A stretch of DNA of 64,000 bases from Promethearchaeota archaeon. GTDB taxonomy: Archaea; Asgardarchaeota; Lokiarchaeia; Helarchaeales; RDOG01. Below, one piece after another: positions 25,606 to 34,477 of this stretch. The notes below the pieces were generated by a model, which was given only the letters and a program-made list of their open reading frames with translations, was not told where the DNA came from and did no database searches. The translations under genes and the position numbers were made by a program. Each line of letters starts with the position of its first letter. The first letter of the stretch is position 1. The stretch is taken from positions 124,001-188,000 of the forward strand of contig RDOG01000003.1 in NCBI GenBank assembly GCA_011365055.1, written 5' to 3'.

Positions 25606-26238
25606 ATGGAAGAATTTAAGAAACTTGTCGAATCGAAATTAAAAAATAGAAAATTTCTAGAAATTAAACACTCAGATTTTAAACCGTCTGCTGTTTTAAT
25701 GCCTTTTTTTTGGGAAGATAATGAAATAAAAATTATTCTTACAATACGACATAAGGATCTCAAACACCACAGAGGAGAAATCTCATTTCCAGGCGGAAAG
25801 CAAGATGATGATGATAAGAATCTCATTGATACGGCATTAAGAGAGACGGAAGAGGAAGTAGGTATAAAGAGAGATCAAATAGAAATATTAGGGCGACTAG
25901 ATGACCTTTTTACTATTACTAAATATATAATTACACCGTATGTTGGACTCGTGAAAGGTAATTTTAAGGTAAATATTTCTGATGCTGAAGTACATAAAGT
26001 CATAAAAGTTCCTTTGCATATTTTTGGAGAAAATGGCTGCTTTCAAGAAGAAACTTGGGAACAAAATAAAACGATTTATCCAATCTATTACTATTATTGG
26101 CGACGTAATATCATTTGGGGGGCAACAGCATATATTATGAATGAATTTATTGAGATTATTTACAATTATCAACCCTCTAAATTAAATATTAAGCGAACAG
26201 ATCCCTCATTAATCAAGAAATTTTTTGGAGAAAAATAA
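25606..26238 (+). CDS. Nudix hydrolase, CoA pyrophosphatase-like
   Basis: 210 residues. The block TIRHKDLKHHRGEISFPGGK followed by D-x2-D-x3-L-x2-TALRETEEEVG combines the Nudix box with the upstream LR-x-H-x-G-x-x-FPGG pattern of the NudL/UPF0035 group. That group cleaves CoA and acyl-CoA derivatives into 3',5'-ADP and phosphopantetheine. A role in CoA turnover would fit the acyl-CoA genes, but they are 15 kb away. The last base is 3 bases before the tRNA-Sec 3' end on the other strand, so transcription converges there. Confidence 0.82.
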   Translation: MEEFKKLVESKLKNRKFLEIKHSDFKPSAVLMPFFWEDNEIKIILTIRHKDLKHHRGEISFPGGKQDDDDKNLIDTALRETEEEVGIKRDQIEILGRLDDLFTITKYIITPYVGLVKGNFKVNISDAEVHKVIKVPLHIFGENGCFQEETWEQNKTIYPIYYYYWRRNIIWGATAYIMNEFIEIIYNYQPSKLNIKRTDPSLIKKFFGEK

Positions 26239-26241
26239 TAT

Positions 26242-26334
26242 TGGCGGCCTACGAGGAGAATCGAACTCCATACCCTCATCGGGTATACCGGATCTGAAGT
26301 CCGGTGCCCAGGACCACCTGTGCAATCGCGGGCC
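26242..26334 (-). tRNA. tRNA-Sec (UCA anticodon), CCA encoded
   Basis: Read on the minus strand, the sequence folds as the archaeal/eukaryal selenocysteine tRNA. The acceptor stem is 9 bp (GGCCCGCGA with TCGTAGGCC, one C-A mismatch and one G-U). The D stem is 7 bp with a 4-base TGGT loop. The anticodon stem is 6 bp (ACCGGA/TCCGGT) with loop CTTCAGA, anticodon TCA. The variable arm is 6 bp (ATACCC/GGGTAT), and the T stem is 4 bp (GGAG/CTCC) with loop TTCGATT. Discriminator G and an encoded CCA end at 26242. It decodes UGA as Sec. It lies 6 bases downstream of the SepSecS gene on the same strand. Confidence 0.95.
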
Positions 26335-26340
26335 ATTCAT

Positions 26341-27672
26341 TTATTTTTTAATTTTAAGCTGTGAAAATATTTTCTTTAATTTTTCCATCATATCTCTAAT
26401 ATCGGATTCTGAAGAACCAATAGCTGCGTTAATAACTAAATAAGAATGTGGATAGTTATCATGACACGTTCCCCACTTTGAATTTGCTTGAAAAGCACGA
26501 GGACCAGTTACTCTTAATGAATAAAGACCACCACCAAGTTTTAAGGGATCATAATTATCAATAGTTGTTGCACAAGCAATTGGATTCTCAACCTCAAGGA
26601 CTCTTTCGCCGTACTTTGGCATTAAATCCTTTAATAAATCTTCCAATAATTTTCTATTATTTTCTTGTTGAATCCTTAATTCATTATATTTATTAACTCC
26701 CAATGAGAGAATAGAAGTAAGAAATTGAACAACTGGTGCGGCTGATGCTCTTCCTGGATAACATTGATTAATTTCCTCTAAAAATTCTTTACTTGGAGAA
26801 CCAACAATAGATCCTCCTATTGGTGTTAAAAAATTTTTGTCTGTACTTTGGATTATTGCATCGACTCTTCCAGCATCAATAGCTCCTTGTATTTTTTTCA
26901 TTAACAACTTGCTTTGAGCTCCATAAGCATTATTAATGATGTGAAACACGTCATTTTCTTTAGCAATTTTAGCAATTTTTTTGACATCATCACATGTTCG
27001 AGGTGGAAAAAATGTTGTTGTGGAGACAATTCCTAATACTTTTTCATCAATTTCTTTCGCTATATCATCAGGATTGATATAAACAACGTCGCTATCTAAG
27101 GTACTTGGAATAATTTTTGGTTTTATTCCAACAAGATCCATTCCTTTTAAAGGTGAATTATGGTCAAGCCTCGGATATAAAATTTTAGTTTTATTGGCCC
27201 TATTTCTGGCAGCTGCACAAGATAAACCTAAAGCCATACCTGTTGAAAACGGAAAAATTATTGCATCTTTAATATTTGGAAGTCCAAATTTATTTAACGC
27301 GTCTAAAGCTAATTTATTCGCTAATTGATACATTATTGAACTGCCTGGTGCTTTTGGTTGAGCTGCTGAAACTTTACCACTTCTTCCAATTCCATGACAA
27401 AAACCTGAAGATAAATCTGAAACTAATGGTGATGATGTTCTAGCTTCTCTTTCTCCGACCTTTATTGCTTTTGGGTCTTTATCGGTATCCATAAAATTAA
27501 ATATTTTTAGAAGAAATTCAATGATTTCATCATTCCAACCTTCTTCTGGTATCTTTCTATGCTCGAATAAAGTTTTAATTGGATTTAAATTTGAGTCTAA
27601 TACTAATAATCCCCTTTCTAACATATTTTCTGGAATAAAACCTTTTAATAATTTATTTAAATCACCAATCAA
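26341..27672 (-). CDS. spcS: O-phosphoseryl-tRNA(Sec) selenium transferase (SepSecS)
   Basis: A 443-residue PLP enzyme that converts phosphoseryl-tRNA-Sec to selenocysteinyl-tRNA-Sec using selenophosphate. Diagnostic blocks are RKIPEEGWNDE, VGEREARTSS, HGIGRSGKVSAAQPKAPGSS (phosphate-binding loop), NNAYGAQSKL, and STDKNFLTPIGGSIVG with the PLP-binding Lys. YPGRASAAPVVQFL and TGPRAF follow. It starts at TTG, overlapping the SelB stop by 4 bases, so the two are translationally coupled. The partner kinase PSTK and a selenophosphate synthetase are needed and are not in this window. Confidence 0.93.
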   Translation of the reverse strand: MIGDLNKLLKGFIPENMLERGLLVLDSNLNPIKTLFEHRKIPEEGWNDEIIEFLLKIFNFMDTDKDPKAIKVGEREARTSSPLVSDLSSGFCHGIGRSGKVSAAQPKAPGSSIMYQLANKLALDALNKFGLPNIKDAIIFPFSTGMALGLSCAAARNRANKTKILYPRLDHNSPLKGMDLVGIKPKIIPSTLDSDVVYINPDDIAKEIDEKVLGIVSTTTFFPPRTCDDVKKIAKIAKENDVFHIINNAYGAQSKLLMKKIQGAIDAGRVDAIIQSTDKNFLTPIGGSIVGSPSKEFLEEINQCYPGRASAAPVVQFLTSILSLGVNKYNELRIQQENNRKLLEDLLKDLMPKYGERVLEVENPIACATTIDNYDPLKLGGGLYSLRVTGPRAFQANSKWGTCHDNYPHSYLVINAAIGSSESDIRDMMEKLKKIFSQLKIKK

Positions 27673-29063
27673 ATCTTGTACCTCTTAATTTTTTCTAAAA
27701 AAATTTCTTCAGATTCTTTAGGAAGTCGATAAAATCGAGCAATTACTAGCCCTTTAGTGCCAAATGAATTAATAATTGTCCCTTCAATATTTGAAGATGT
27801 CCTAACAATCTTATTTTTAAATTTATCTGCACCAATCTTGCTTTGAGCTAATCCTTGAACTATCACGCCATCTCTATGATATAAATCTTTTATTGTTCCT
27901 ACTTTCAAGTTGAGCCTATATAATTCTTCAATTGGATCAGTTAAAATTTCAGCTACTTTTCCACTTGCTACAATTCTTAAGGACGTAGGAGGTAAATCTA
28001 ATCTTGAAATTAAAACTGGATCGTTTTTTTCCACAGCTATAATTTCATTTAATTTAATATAAGCAAAAAATTCTTCATTGTTCTTTACTTCTTCTAACAA
28101 TATCTTTTTATCGTTTTTTATTATGAATGGAAAAAATAAACCTGAAACTGTGGGCATTCCAATAGTCAAATGAAGGGACATTTGTGGTTTTAAGCTTTTT
28201 GGATATAAATCGTTTATTTTACACTTAATTATAACATATTTAACTGCTTTTAATGAATTTGGACTGCATAAATAATATCCTCTACTAATTTTATTAGGAT
28301 CTATACCTGAAATGGCAATACCAACTCTATATCCTGCTTCAACCTCAGATTTATTTTCCTTCATTATTTGAATTGATTTTATTTTTCCTTTTATTTTAAT
28401 AGGCATTATTTCAACTTCTTGTCCAATTCTCATTTTCCCCCTATGTACTGTACCCGTAAACACAGTACCTATACCTTTAATTGGAAAATGATGGTCTATA
28501 GGCATTTTAAAAGCTCCATCTGTTTCTCTGACAGGTTTTTTGAGTACTTTATATAAAGATGTTTTAAGTTTATCAATACCTTCTTTCGTTTTAGCGGAAA
28601 TTGGAACGATTGGAGCATCTTTTAAACTAGTGTTTTTTAGTAAATTTTTAATTTTTTGAACCATTCCATTTAATTTTTCGGAATTATTAATTAAATCAAT
28701 CTTATTTAAAGCAATTACAATATTATGGATGTTAAAACTTTCTAGAATTAGAACATGTTCTCCTGTCTGAACCTTAGGACCTTCATTCGCATCAATAACT
28801 AAGATTGCACCATCAGCTATAGAAGATGCGGCAACAACACTGCGAATAAGATCTGCATGTCCAGGAGCATCCACTAAGGTAACTTGGTATTCATTCAAAT
28901 TAAAAAATGAAAATCCAATATCAATTGTTATTCCTTTTTCCTTAGATTGCGGATGTTTATCTAATCCTGCTGTAGACACCAATTCTGTAAGTGTTTCGCT
29001 TAATTTTGTCTTACCATGGTCAATATGTCCTACAATTGCTATATGAACAGGTATTTTATCCAA
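27669..29063 (-). CDS. selB: Selenocysteine-specific elongation factor SelB
   Basis: A 464-residue translational GTPase that delivers Sec-tRNA to UGA codons. The G domain is at the N-terminus: G1 GHIDHGKTKLSE, the switch region SKEKGITIDIGFSFF, G3 DAPGHADL, G4 NKIDLI and G5 SAKTKEG. The switch region is the SelB/EF-Tu-like type and not the eIF2-gamma type. Domains II and III follow (GTVFTGTVHRGKMRIGQEVE, SRGYYL), then a short domain IV (residues ~400-464, VIVQGLAQSKIG). The length is that of archaeal SelB, which lacks the long winged-helix tail of the bacterial factor. TTG start. First gene of the selB-SepSecS-tRNA-Sec unit. Confidence 0.92.
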   Translation of the reverse strand: MDKIPVHIAIVGHIDHGKTKLSETLTELVSTAGLDKHPQSKEKGITIDIGFSFFNLNEYQVTLVDAPGHADLIRSVVAASSIADGAILVIDANEGPKVQTGEHVLILESFNIHNIVIALNKIDLINNSEKLNGMVQKIKNLLKNTSLKDAPIVPISAKTKEGIDKLKTSLYKVLKKPVRETDGAFKMPIDHHFPIKGIGTVFTGTVHRGKMRIGQEVEIMPIKIKGKIKSIQIMKENKSEVEAGYRVGIAISGIDPNKISRGYYLCSPNSLKAVKYVIIKCKINDLYPKSLKPQMSLHLTIGMPTVSGLFFPFIIKNDKKILLEEVKNNEEFFAYIKLNEIIAVEKNDPVLISRLDLPPTSLRIVASGKVAEILTDPIEELYRLNLKVGTIKDLYHRDGVIVQGLAQSKIGADKFKNKIVRTSSNIEGTIINSFGTKGLVIARFYRLPKESEEIFLEKIKRYKI

Positions 29064-29417
29064 CTTAGCCTAATCCCTAATTTACCTAATTCTTAATAAC
29101 CTATCTTTTAATTATGTTCAATTTATTAATCTTATTCTAAAGTGTTATGACCAAATGCGTGTTAGTTCTCAAAAAATTGATTGTTTAAAGGTAAAATTTA
29201 AATTTTAACAATGAACATTTTTTCTAAATCTTCATTAATTAATAATTTAAGATTTTTAATTAAATTTATAATCTTTCTAAATTTTTTAATTATTAAAAGA
29301 TTTCAAATTTAAATAAAAAGATTTAACATTTAAATGAAAGTAGAATAGAAAATTAGAATCCGGATAAATAAGAGGATTTCTATACAAATTGAATTAAAAA
29401 GAACGGAGAAAATACAA
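29064..29417. promoter_or_regulatory. Divergent promoter region between the selB operon and the EF-2 paralogue
   Basis: There is no gene in this 354-base, extremely A+T-rich stretch. It must hold the promoters of selB (leftward) and of the EF-2 paralogue (rightward). Several TTTAAAT-like stretches between 29200 and 29340 could be TATA boxes, and I cannot choose between them. ACGGAG at 29402-29407 is the likely ribosome binding site for the ATG at 29418. No riboswitch-like or strong hairpin sequence is seen. Confidence 0.4.
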
Positions 29418-31841
29418 ATGGTTAAAGTTAAAAACCAAGCAGAAATCCAAAAAATGATTAAAGAGCATCCTTTAGAACAAAGGCGAATCTTCAGCATAAC
29501 AGCTCATATTGATCACGGGAAGTCTACGGCTTGTGATTATTTAATGGGAAGAGCTGGTTTAATGAGTGCTGAATATGAAGGAGAAAAAAGACTTACCGAT
29601 TATGATGAGGAAGAACAAGAAAGAGGTATCACTATTTTTACAAGTGTTGTTCTATTAAATTATGAATGGGAAGGTAAGCAATATTTATTGGAAATTAATG
29701 ATACTCCTGGTCATATTAGTTTTACTGGCGAAGTATCTAGGGCCCTTAGAGGTTCTGATGGTGCCGTAATTTTAGTTGATGCTCTTGAAGGATTAATGAC
29801 TCAAACAATCACTAATATTGGATTATCAGTTGGAAATGAATGGTGTAGACCTGTCTTATTCATCAATAAAGTTGATAGATTAATTTCAGAATTGAAATTA
29901 CCTCCTGAAAAAATTCTGAAACGTTTTGAAGAAATTATTAATGGAGTTAATGATCACATCGAGGAAGTCGTTCCTAAACAATTTAAAGGGAAATGGAAAG
30001 TAGATGCTGCAAAAGGACAAGTTGTTTTTGGGTCCGCAAAAGATGGATGGGCTTTTACCATTCCTTTGTTACAGAAAAAGAAAATGAATGCTAATGTCGT
30101 GCTTGAAAAATATAAAGAATATCTTGAAACTAATGAAAAAGAACCCGTTCAATGGTTAAGAGAGAATTTACCTTTGGATGAAGCCTTGCTTTCTGTGATA
30201 ATCGAACACTTACCAAGTCCAATTGAAGCTCAGAAATATAGGATGGTGAAATTATGGTCTGGAAATCTCCAAAAAGGCGTTGAAGTTATGAATGAAACTG
30301 ATCCATCATCCTTCAAAGACGATATTGAAAAATTTACTGCTTGGAGTTTGATTAACATCAGAAAAGATGGACCTCTCATAGGTATGATTACTAAATTATT
30401 CATTCACCCTAAAACCAAGAGAGTAACGCTAATTGGGCGTATTTGGTCTGGGACCATGAAAACTGGAGATGATTTATTCTTAATTGGTTCTCGAAGGGTC
30501 ATTCGAATTAGAAGATTAGGCGTTATGGAAATAGATAGCATTTTACCACTTGACGAAATCCCTGCAGGTAATCTCTTTGCAATGGAATTGAAAGATATTG
30601 AACCCGCAGGTGAGACTTTCATTTCTCTTAACTTGAAGGATGCTGAAATTCCTCCATTTGAGGAAATTACATACGTGTCAGATCCTGTTGTTAGCGTGAG
30701 TATAAAGCCTGCAGATCCACAAGATTTAAGCAAATTAGGAGAAGTAGTGCGAAAATGGGTATTAGCGGATCCAACTGCAAATTTCTCAAAAGATGAAGAT
30801 TCCGGAGAATATATTTTATCTGGAATTGATCCCTTACAAATAGAAATAATTACCAAGCGAATTATGGAAGAAATTAAAATAAAAATTGGCATACCAATCA
30901 CGGTCTACATTGAAAGACCTTTAATGAAAAGTTATGAGGTTAATACAAAATGTACAGAAGGACATAACAAGTTAAAAGCTTATATTGAACCATTAAATGA
31001 AGAAACCTTAAAGATTTTAAGAGAAAAGAAGATTAATATGTATCAAGATGAAAAAGTCAGAGCAAAAATCTTAAGAGAAGAAGCTGAATGGGATGCTAAG
31101 GAAGCTAGGCGAATTTGGACTATTGAAGGCACGAACATTTTAATTAATGGAACTGTTGGTGTTCAAAGATTAGATCGTATTAAATCTTATTTGATGTCCT
31201 CTTTCATCGATTTCGTTCATAGAGGAACGCTCGCAAATGAACCTACAAGTGGGATTAAAATGGTCATTACTGATGCAACCATTCACGAAGATACTTCTCA
31301 TACACGTTCTGGACAAATTTTCGTCATGGCTATTTCTGCATATAACCTCACTTTCTTATCATCAAATCCTGTGTTATTCGAACCAATATTAAAAATAGAC
31401 GTAAAAACACCTGTTGATACAATGGGTTCTATTATGGGAATTCTAAATTCCCATAGAGGAAGGATTTTATCAACAGAAACTGTTGGAGGATCCGTGGAAA
31501 TTCACGGAGAAATCCCTGCCTCAGAAGCTACAGCAAAAACTTCGAGCGGAGAAACCTTAGCAGATGAAATACGTGGTGCAACAGCTGGGAAGGCTATTTT
31601 TGGCTATCAATTCGCTAAATTCGAAATGTTACCTAAAAACATGCAAACCGATAGAATTCTTGAGATACGAAAGAGAAAGAAAGCAGAAGGAAAAGAACTT
31701 TCTGAAGAATTTCCATCTCCAACAACGTATAAAAACCGAATGTATCCTGAATGGCAATCAAGAATGCCAGAATTTAGAGAATACTTAAGAGAACACGAAA
31801 AAGAGTTGATTTTGAAACAAATTCTCGACACTATATCTTAA
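29418..31841 (+). CDS. Elongation factor 2 paralogue (aEF-2p-like)
   Basis: An 807-residue EF-2-type translational GTPase. G motifs are ITAHIDHGKSTACDYLMGRA, RGITIFTS, NDTPGHISF and FINKVDRL. Domain II, III, IV and V blocks follow in the EF-2 order. The diphthamide loop at residues 619-634 reads DATIHEDTSHTRSGQ. The His (628) is kept but the conserved Arg-Gly that normally follows is Thr-Arg. The C-terminus runs about 45 residues past the usual end, with PSPTTYKNRMYPEWQSRMPE. Lokiarchaeota are known to carry a second, divergent EF-2 beside the canonical one, and this fits it. It is divergent from selB. Confidence 0.88.
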   Translation: MVKVKNQAEIQKMIKEHPLEQRRIFSITAHIDHGKSTACDYLMGRAGLMSAEYEGEKRLTDYDEEEQERGITIFTSVVLLNYEWEGKQYLLEINDTPGHISFTGEVSRALRGSDGAVILVDALEGLMTQTITNIGLSVGNEWCRPVLFINKVDRLISELKLPPEKILKRFEEIINGVNDHIEEVVPKQFKGKWKVDAAKGQVVFGSAKDGWAFTIPLLQKKKMNANVVLEKYKEYLETNEKEPVQWLRENLPLDEALLSVIIEHLPSPIEAQKYRMVKLWSGNLQKGVEVMNETDPSSFKDDIEKFTAWSLINIRKDGPLIGMITKLFIHPKTKRVTLIGRIWSGTMKTGDDLFLIGSRRVIRIRRLGVMEIDSILPLDEIPAGNLFAMELKDIEPAGETFISLNLKDAEIPPFEEITYVSDPVVSVSIKPADPQDLSKLGEVVRKWVLADPTANFSKDEDSGEYILSGIDPLQIEIITKRIMEEIKIKIGIPITVYIERPLMKSYEVNTKCTEGHNKLKAYIEPLNEETLKILREKKINMYQDEKVRAKILREEAEWDAKEARRIWTIEGTNILINGTVGVQRLDRIKSYLMSSFIDFVHRGTLANEPTSGIKMVITDATIHEDTSHTRSGQIFVMAISAYNLTFLSSNPVLFEPILKIDVKTPVDTMGSIMGILNSHRGRILSTETVGGSVEIHGEIPASEATAKTSSGETLADEIRGATAGKAIFGYQFAKFEMLPKNMQTDRILEIRKRKKAEGKELSEEFPSPTTYKNRMYPEWQSRMPEFREYLREHEKELILKQILDTIS

Positions 31842-31856
31842 TTTTTATTTTTTTTC
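31842..31856 (+). terminator. T-rich terminator downstream of the EF-2 paralogue
   Basis: A T-rich run (TTTTTATTTTTTTTC) fills the whole gap between the EF-2 stop and the tRNA-Ala start. In archaea, runs of T on the non-template strand commonly end transcription without a hairpin. Read-through into the tRNA is also possible. Confidence 0.4.
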
Positions 31857-31930
31857 GGGCCAGTAGATCAGTCTGGTAGATCGCAGCGTTCGCAACGCTG
31901 AAGTCGCGGGATCGAGGCCCGCCTGGTCCA
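31857..31930 (+). tRNA. tRNA-Ala (CGC anticodon)
   Basis: A 74-base cloverleaf. The acceptor stem is GGGCCAG/CTGGTCC and contains a G3-U70 wobble, the identity element of tRNA-Ala. The anticodon stem is CAGCG/CGCTG with loop TTCGCAA, anticodon CGC. The T arm is CGGGATCGAGGCCCG. Discriminator A; CCA is not encoded. It starts 15 bases after the EF-2 paralogue stop. Confidence 0.93.
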
Positions 31931-32030
31931 TTTTAGTTTGATCGTGTCCCAAAATATATAATAACAAAAAATCAAAACTTTTAAAAGAAAAAAAGGTTTT
32001 TAACAACTAGAAAAATGAATTTTTTTTATT

Positions 32031-32108
32031 GGTTCCATGGCTTAGCTTGGTTAAAGCGCTCGGCTGATAACCGAGAGATCCCGGGATCGAAGCCCGGTGG
32101 GACCACCA
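32031..32108 (+). tRNA. tRNA-Ile (GAT anticodon), CCA encoded
   Basis: The acceptor stem is GGTTCCA/TGGGACC with one T-G wobble. The anticodon stem is CTCGG/CCGAG with loop CTGATAA, anticodon GAT. The T arm is CCGGGATCGAAGCCCGG. Discriminator A and an encoded CCA end at 32108. It lies 100 bases after tRNA-Ala, behind a short T-run. Confidence 0.94.
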
Positions 32109-32148
32109 TTTTATTTCATGTCATTGATGTCATTCATTGGTGTGCATT

Positions 32149-33276
32149 TTGGAAGAATTAGAAAAAGAAAAGGCAACGTATCTTGCCAAGAGGGAAGAAC
32201 TAATAAAACAATTAAATGAATTAAAAGATTTAAGTGATAATGGGGTGCTTACTGCAACCGATTACTTAAAAAAATATGATGAAAAATCAGAGCAGTTAAA
32301 TGAAATTCAAGACAAGATAAAACAACTAAGGTACAAAAGAGAAGAATTCATTAAAAAAGCTGAATTTGAAGAAAAAAAATTCAAGGACTTATCGAAAAAA
32401 AGAGATTTATTTTCCAACTTAATTCAAATTTCTAAAAAAAACTATATTACTGTTGAGGAATTTACTGACTTTATTTCTCAAGCCTTTGAAATTGAAATAG
32501 ACGAAATGTCTGACAAGATTTCTAATGAAAAGTTGGATCTCTTCCCTTTGGATGAGCTAAATAATGCAACAACGTATCTGGATCAATACATTGAACAAAT
32601 AATAACCCCCGAAGAAATCAAATCACGCGCTGAAAAGGAAAAAGAAGAAGAACAAAAACGTAAAGAACAAGAAAAGGCTCAGAAAGAATTAGAAAGGAAG
32701 CAAAAAGAAGAAGAAAAAACCACTCCTGAAAAACCAGAAATTTTAGACCGAAAAATTTATAGAAAAAAAGAAGTTCTTCCTGCATTAGATCAAAAAGCAG
32801 GTTTTGTAGATCGTTGGGCACTAATGCATGCAGTTAGTCCGATAACAAAAAGGACATATATTAGTTTCACAGAGATCGAACTAATTGTAAAAGACCATCC
32901 TAATTTCATTCATAATGAATTTCATCATTATCTTGAAGATTTGGGTTATAAAATTGAGAGTGAAACAATTCCACTTCCCAAAGAAATACTAATTCAAGAT
33001 AAAATCAATAAAGTATTTAATTTCGCAGCAAGTATCAAGGGAACTATTGAAGTTGAAAAAGAAAAAGTAAAAGGATTTACTTCAATTTATGCTGTCGAAG
33101 AAGGATTCTGTACTTTTGCGCATGGAGAAAAAAAACCTTCTATATTTTGCAAGATGAAGATTTCGATGGCTGCAGATGCTGATAACATGTCTTTAGAAGA
33201 TTTAAAAGCTGATATTAATATAGTTGTTGAGAAATTAAAATCATTTAAGATAAATAATGATAAAAATGGAATATAA
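32149..33276 (+). CDS. Coiled-coil protein with conserved-looking C-terminal domain
   Basis: About 376 residues. Residues 1-115 are coiled coil (KATYLAKREELIKQLNELKD), ~185-220 is a run of Glu/Lys/Gln (KEKEEEQKRKEQEKAQKELE), and ~230-379 is globular. The globular part has LPALDQKAGFVDRWALMHAV, FIHNEFHHYLEDLGYKI and YAVEEGFCTFAHGEKKPSIF, the last predicted as beta strands. I recognise no family. I start it at TTG 32149 because GGTG at 32139-32142 is then six bases upstream; TTG 32137 overlaps that site. It is separated from tRNA-Ile by only ~40 bases. Confidence 0.5.
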   Translation: MEELEKEKATYLAKREELIKQLNELKDLSDNGVLTATDYLKKYDEKSEQLNEIQDKIKQLRYKREEFIKKAEFEEKKFKDLSKKRDLFSNLIQISKKNYITVEEFTDFISQAFEIEIDEMSDKISNEKLDLFPLDELNNATTYLDQYIEQIITPEEIKSRAEKEKEEEQKRKEQEKAQKELERKQKEEEKTTPEKPEILDRKIYRKKEVLPALDQKAGFVDRWALMHAVSPITKRTYISFTEIELIVKDHPNFIHNEFHHYLEDLGYKIESETIPLPKEILIQDKINKVFNFAASIKGTIEVEKEKVKGFTSIYAVEEGFCTFAHGEKKPSIFCKMKISMAADADNMSLEDLKADINIVVEKLKSFKINNDKNGI

Positions 33277-33370
33277 AAATCATATTCATATCCAATTTAT
33301 TATCTAAATATTATTTATCTATTTAATTTTGAGTTAAAAAAAAATGATATATTTTGAAATTCTTAATTGT

Positions 33371-33742
33371 CTAGAAATTCTTTAGAGCTGTTTCAATTGA
33401 TTCATCAATTGCTTTTTCAAGTAGAGGTACTTGTTCTTGTTTAACCACTATTTTGGTCATGATTTGTTTAAGAACGTTGCAAATGTCTCTAGTTGTTTGT
33501 GTCATTTCATTTTTAGACCATGAATTAAATTGAGATAAATCTTTCTTTGATTTTATCTGCCATTCTCTCATTGCACGAGAAATGAATCCTTTCATGGCCA
33601 TTTCGCTGATATTTAAATATTTCAAGTATATTTTTGTCGTGTTTTCTATAATCATTTTTTGTTCTTTATCAAGATTAAGTTTAGTATAATCTTTTTCTGC
33701 TTCTGAAATTAATTTTTTGTTAAATTCAATATTATAAGTCAT
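33371..33742 (-). CDS. Small helical protein, paralogue of the next gene
   Basis: A 123-residue all-helical protein of unknown family: EFNKKLISEAEKDYTKLNLD, ISEMAMKGFISRAMREWQIK and VVKQEQVPLLEKAIDES. It closely matches the gene at 33909-34280 along its full length, so the pair is a tandem duplication. The longer frame to 33760 would add six residues, but the GTGGGGAG that precedes the internal ATG matches the leader of the paralogue, so the ATG at 33742 is the true start. No signal, membrane or metal site is seen. Confidence 0.62.
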   Translation of the reverse strand: MTYNIEFNKKLISEAEKDYTKLNLDKEQKMIIENTTKIYLKYLNISEMAMKGFISRAMREWQIKSKKDLSQFNSWSKNEMTQTTRDICNVLKQIMTKIVVKQEQVPLLEKAIDESIETALKNF

Positions 33743-33908
33743 TTTTTTTACTCCCCACACCTTTTTTTTAAAAAGTGTATTGGTTTAATAATTCTTCATT
33801 TCTTATAAAGCTAAGTAATGTTTTCTAGATATTAATTTCTAAAACAAAAATCTTAAATTTTCTATCAAAAAATTATAAGTCTAATTAAAAAAAAAGAATT
33901 TTAAAAAT

Positions 33909-34280
33909 TTAGAAATTTTTAACAGAGATATCAATAGCTTCGTCAATCGCCCTTTCAAGTAAAGGTATTTGTTCTGATTTAATCACTACTTTGGTCATTA
34001 TTTCTTTAAGGATTTTACCAATATCTCTCGTGATTTGTATCATTTCGTTTTTAGGCCATGACATAAAATCAGCTAAATCTTTCTTGGTTCTTAACTGCCA
34101 ATCTCTCATTGCACGAGAAATGAATCCTTTCATAGCCATTTCGCTGACATTTAAATAATTCAAGTATACTTTTGCTGCATTATCTATTAATGCTCTTTGA
34201 TCTTTAGAAAGATTAAGTTTAGAATAATCCTTTTCTGCATCAGATATTAATTTTTTATTAAATTCAATACTAGATACCAT
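33909..34280 (-). CDS. Small helical protein, paralogue of the preceding gene
   Basis: 123 residues, the same length as 33371-33742 and most residues conserved (SEMAMKGFISRAMRDWQLRT, EQIPLLERAIDEAI). GGGGAGTAAAAA directly precedes the ATG, as in the paralogue. Conservation of both coding and leader sequence points to a duplication that carried its control region. Family unknown; a four-helix bundle is likely. On the same strand, so the pair may be one transcript, but the 166-base gap between them may hold a separate promoter. Confidence 0.62.
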   Translation of the reverse strand: MVSSIEFNKKLISDAEKDYSKLNLSKDQRALIDNAAKVYLNYLNVSEMAMKGFISRAMRDWQLRTKKDLADFMSWPKNEMIQITRDIGKILKEIMTKVVIKSEQIPLLERAIDEAIDISVKNF

Positions 34281-34420
34281 TTTTTACTCCCCACTTTTTT
34301 TTAGTGGATTAGATACGAATTAGATCAATAATTCGTTACTTCTTTTAAGGTTTTGCAATTAAAAATGAAAAAGAGAAATATTAGCTTAAAATTGATTTAA
34401 ACAACTTTTTCATGTGATAA

Positions 34421-34472
34421 TATATAAATATCAATCATTTAGAATGTAGAGTAAGAATCATTCATTAGGTGA
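34421..34472 (+). promoter_or_regulatory. TATA box and ribosome binding site of the MetV-like gene
   Basis: TATATAAATA at 34421-34430 fits an archaeal TATA box. Transcription would start about 25 bases downstream, near 34450. AGGTGA at 34467-34472 lies five bases before the ATG at 34478. This decides the start: the in-frame GTG at 34469 is inside the ribosome binding site. Confidence 0.5.
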
Positions 34473-34477
34473 AAATA

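Noticed and set aside
30404..30901. 165-residue open frame antisense to the EF-2 paralogue
   Set aside because: Entirely inside a conserved gene on the opposite strand; a shadow.
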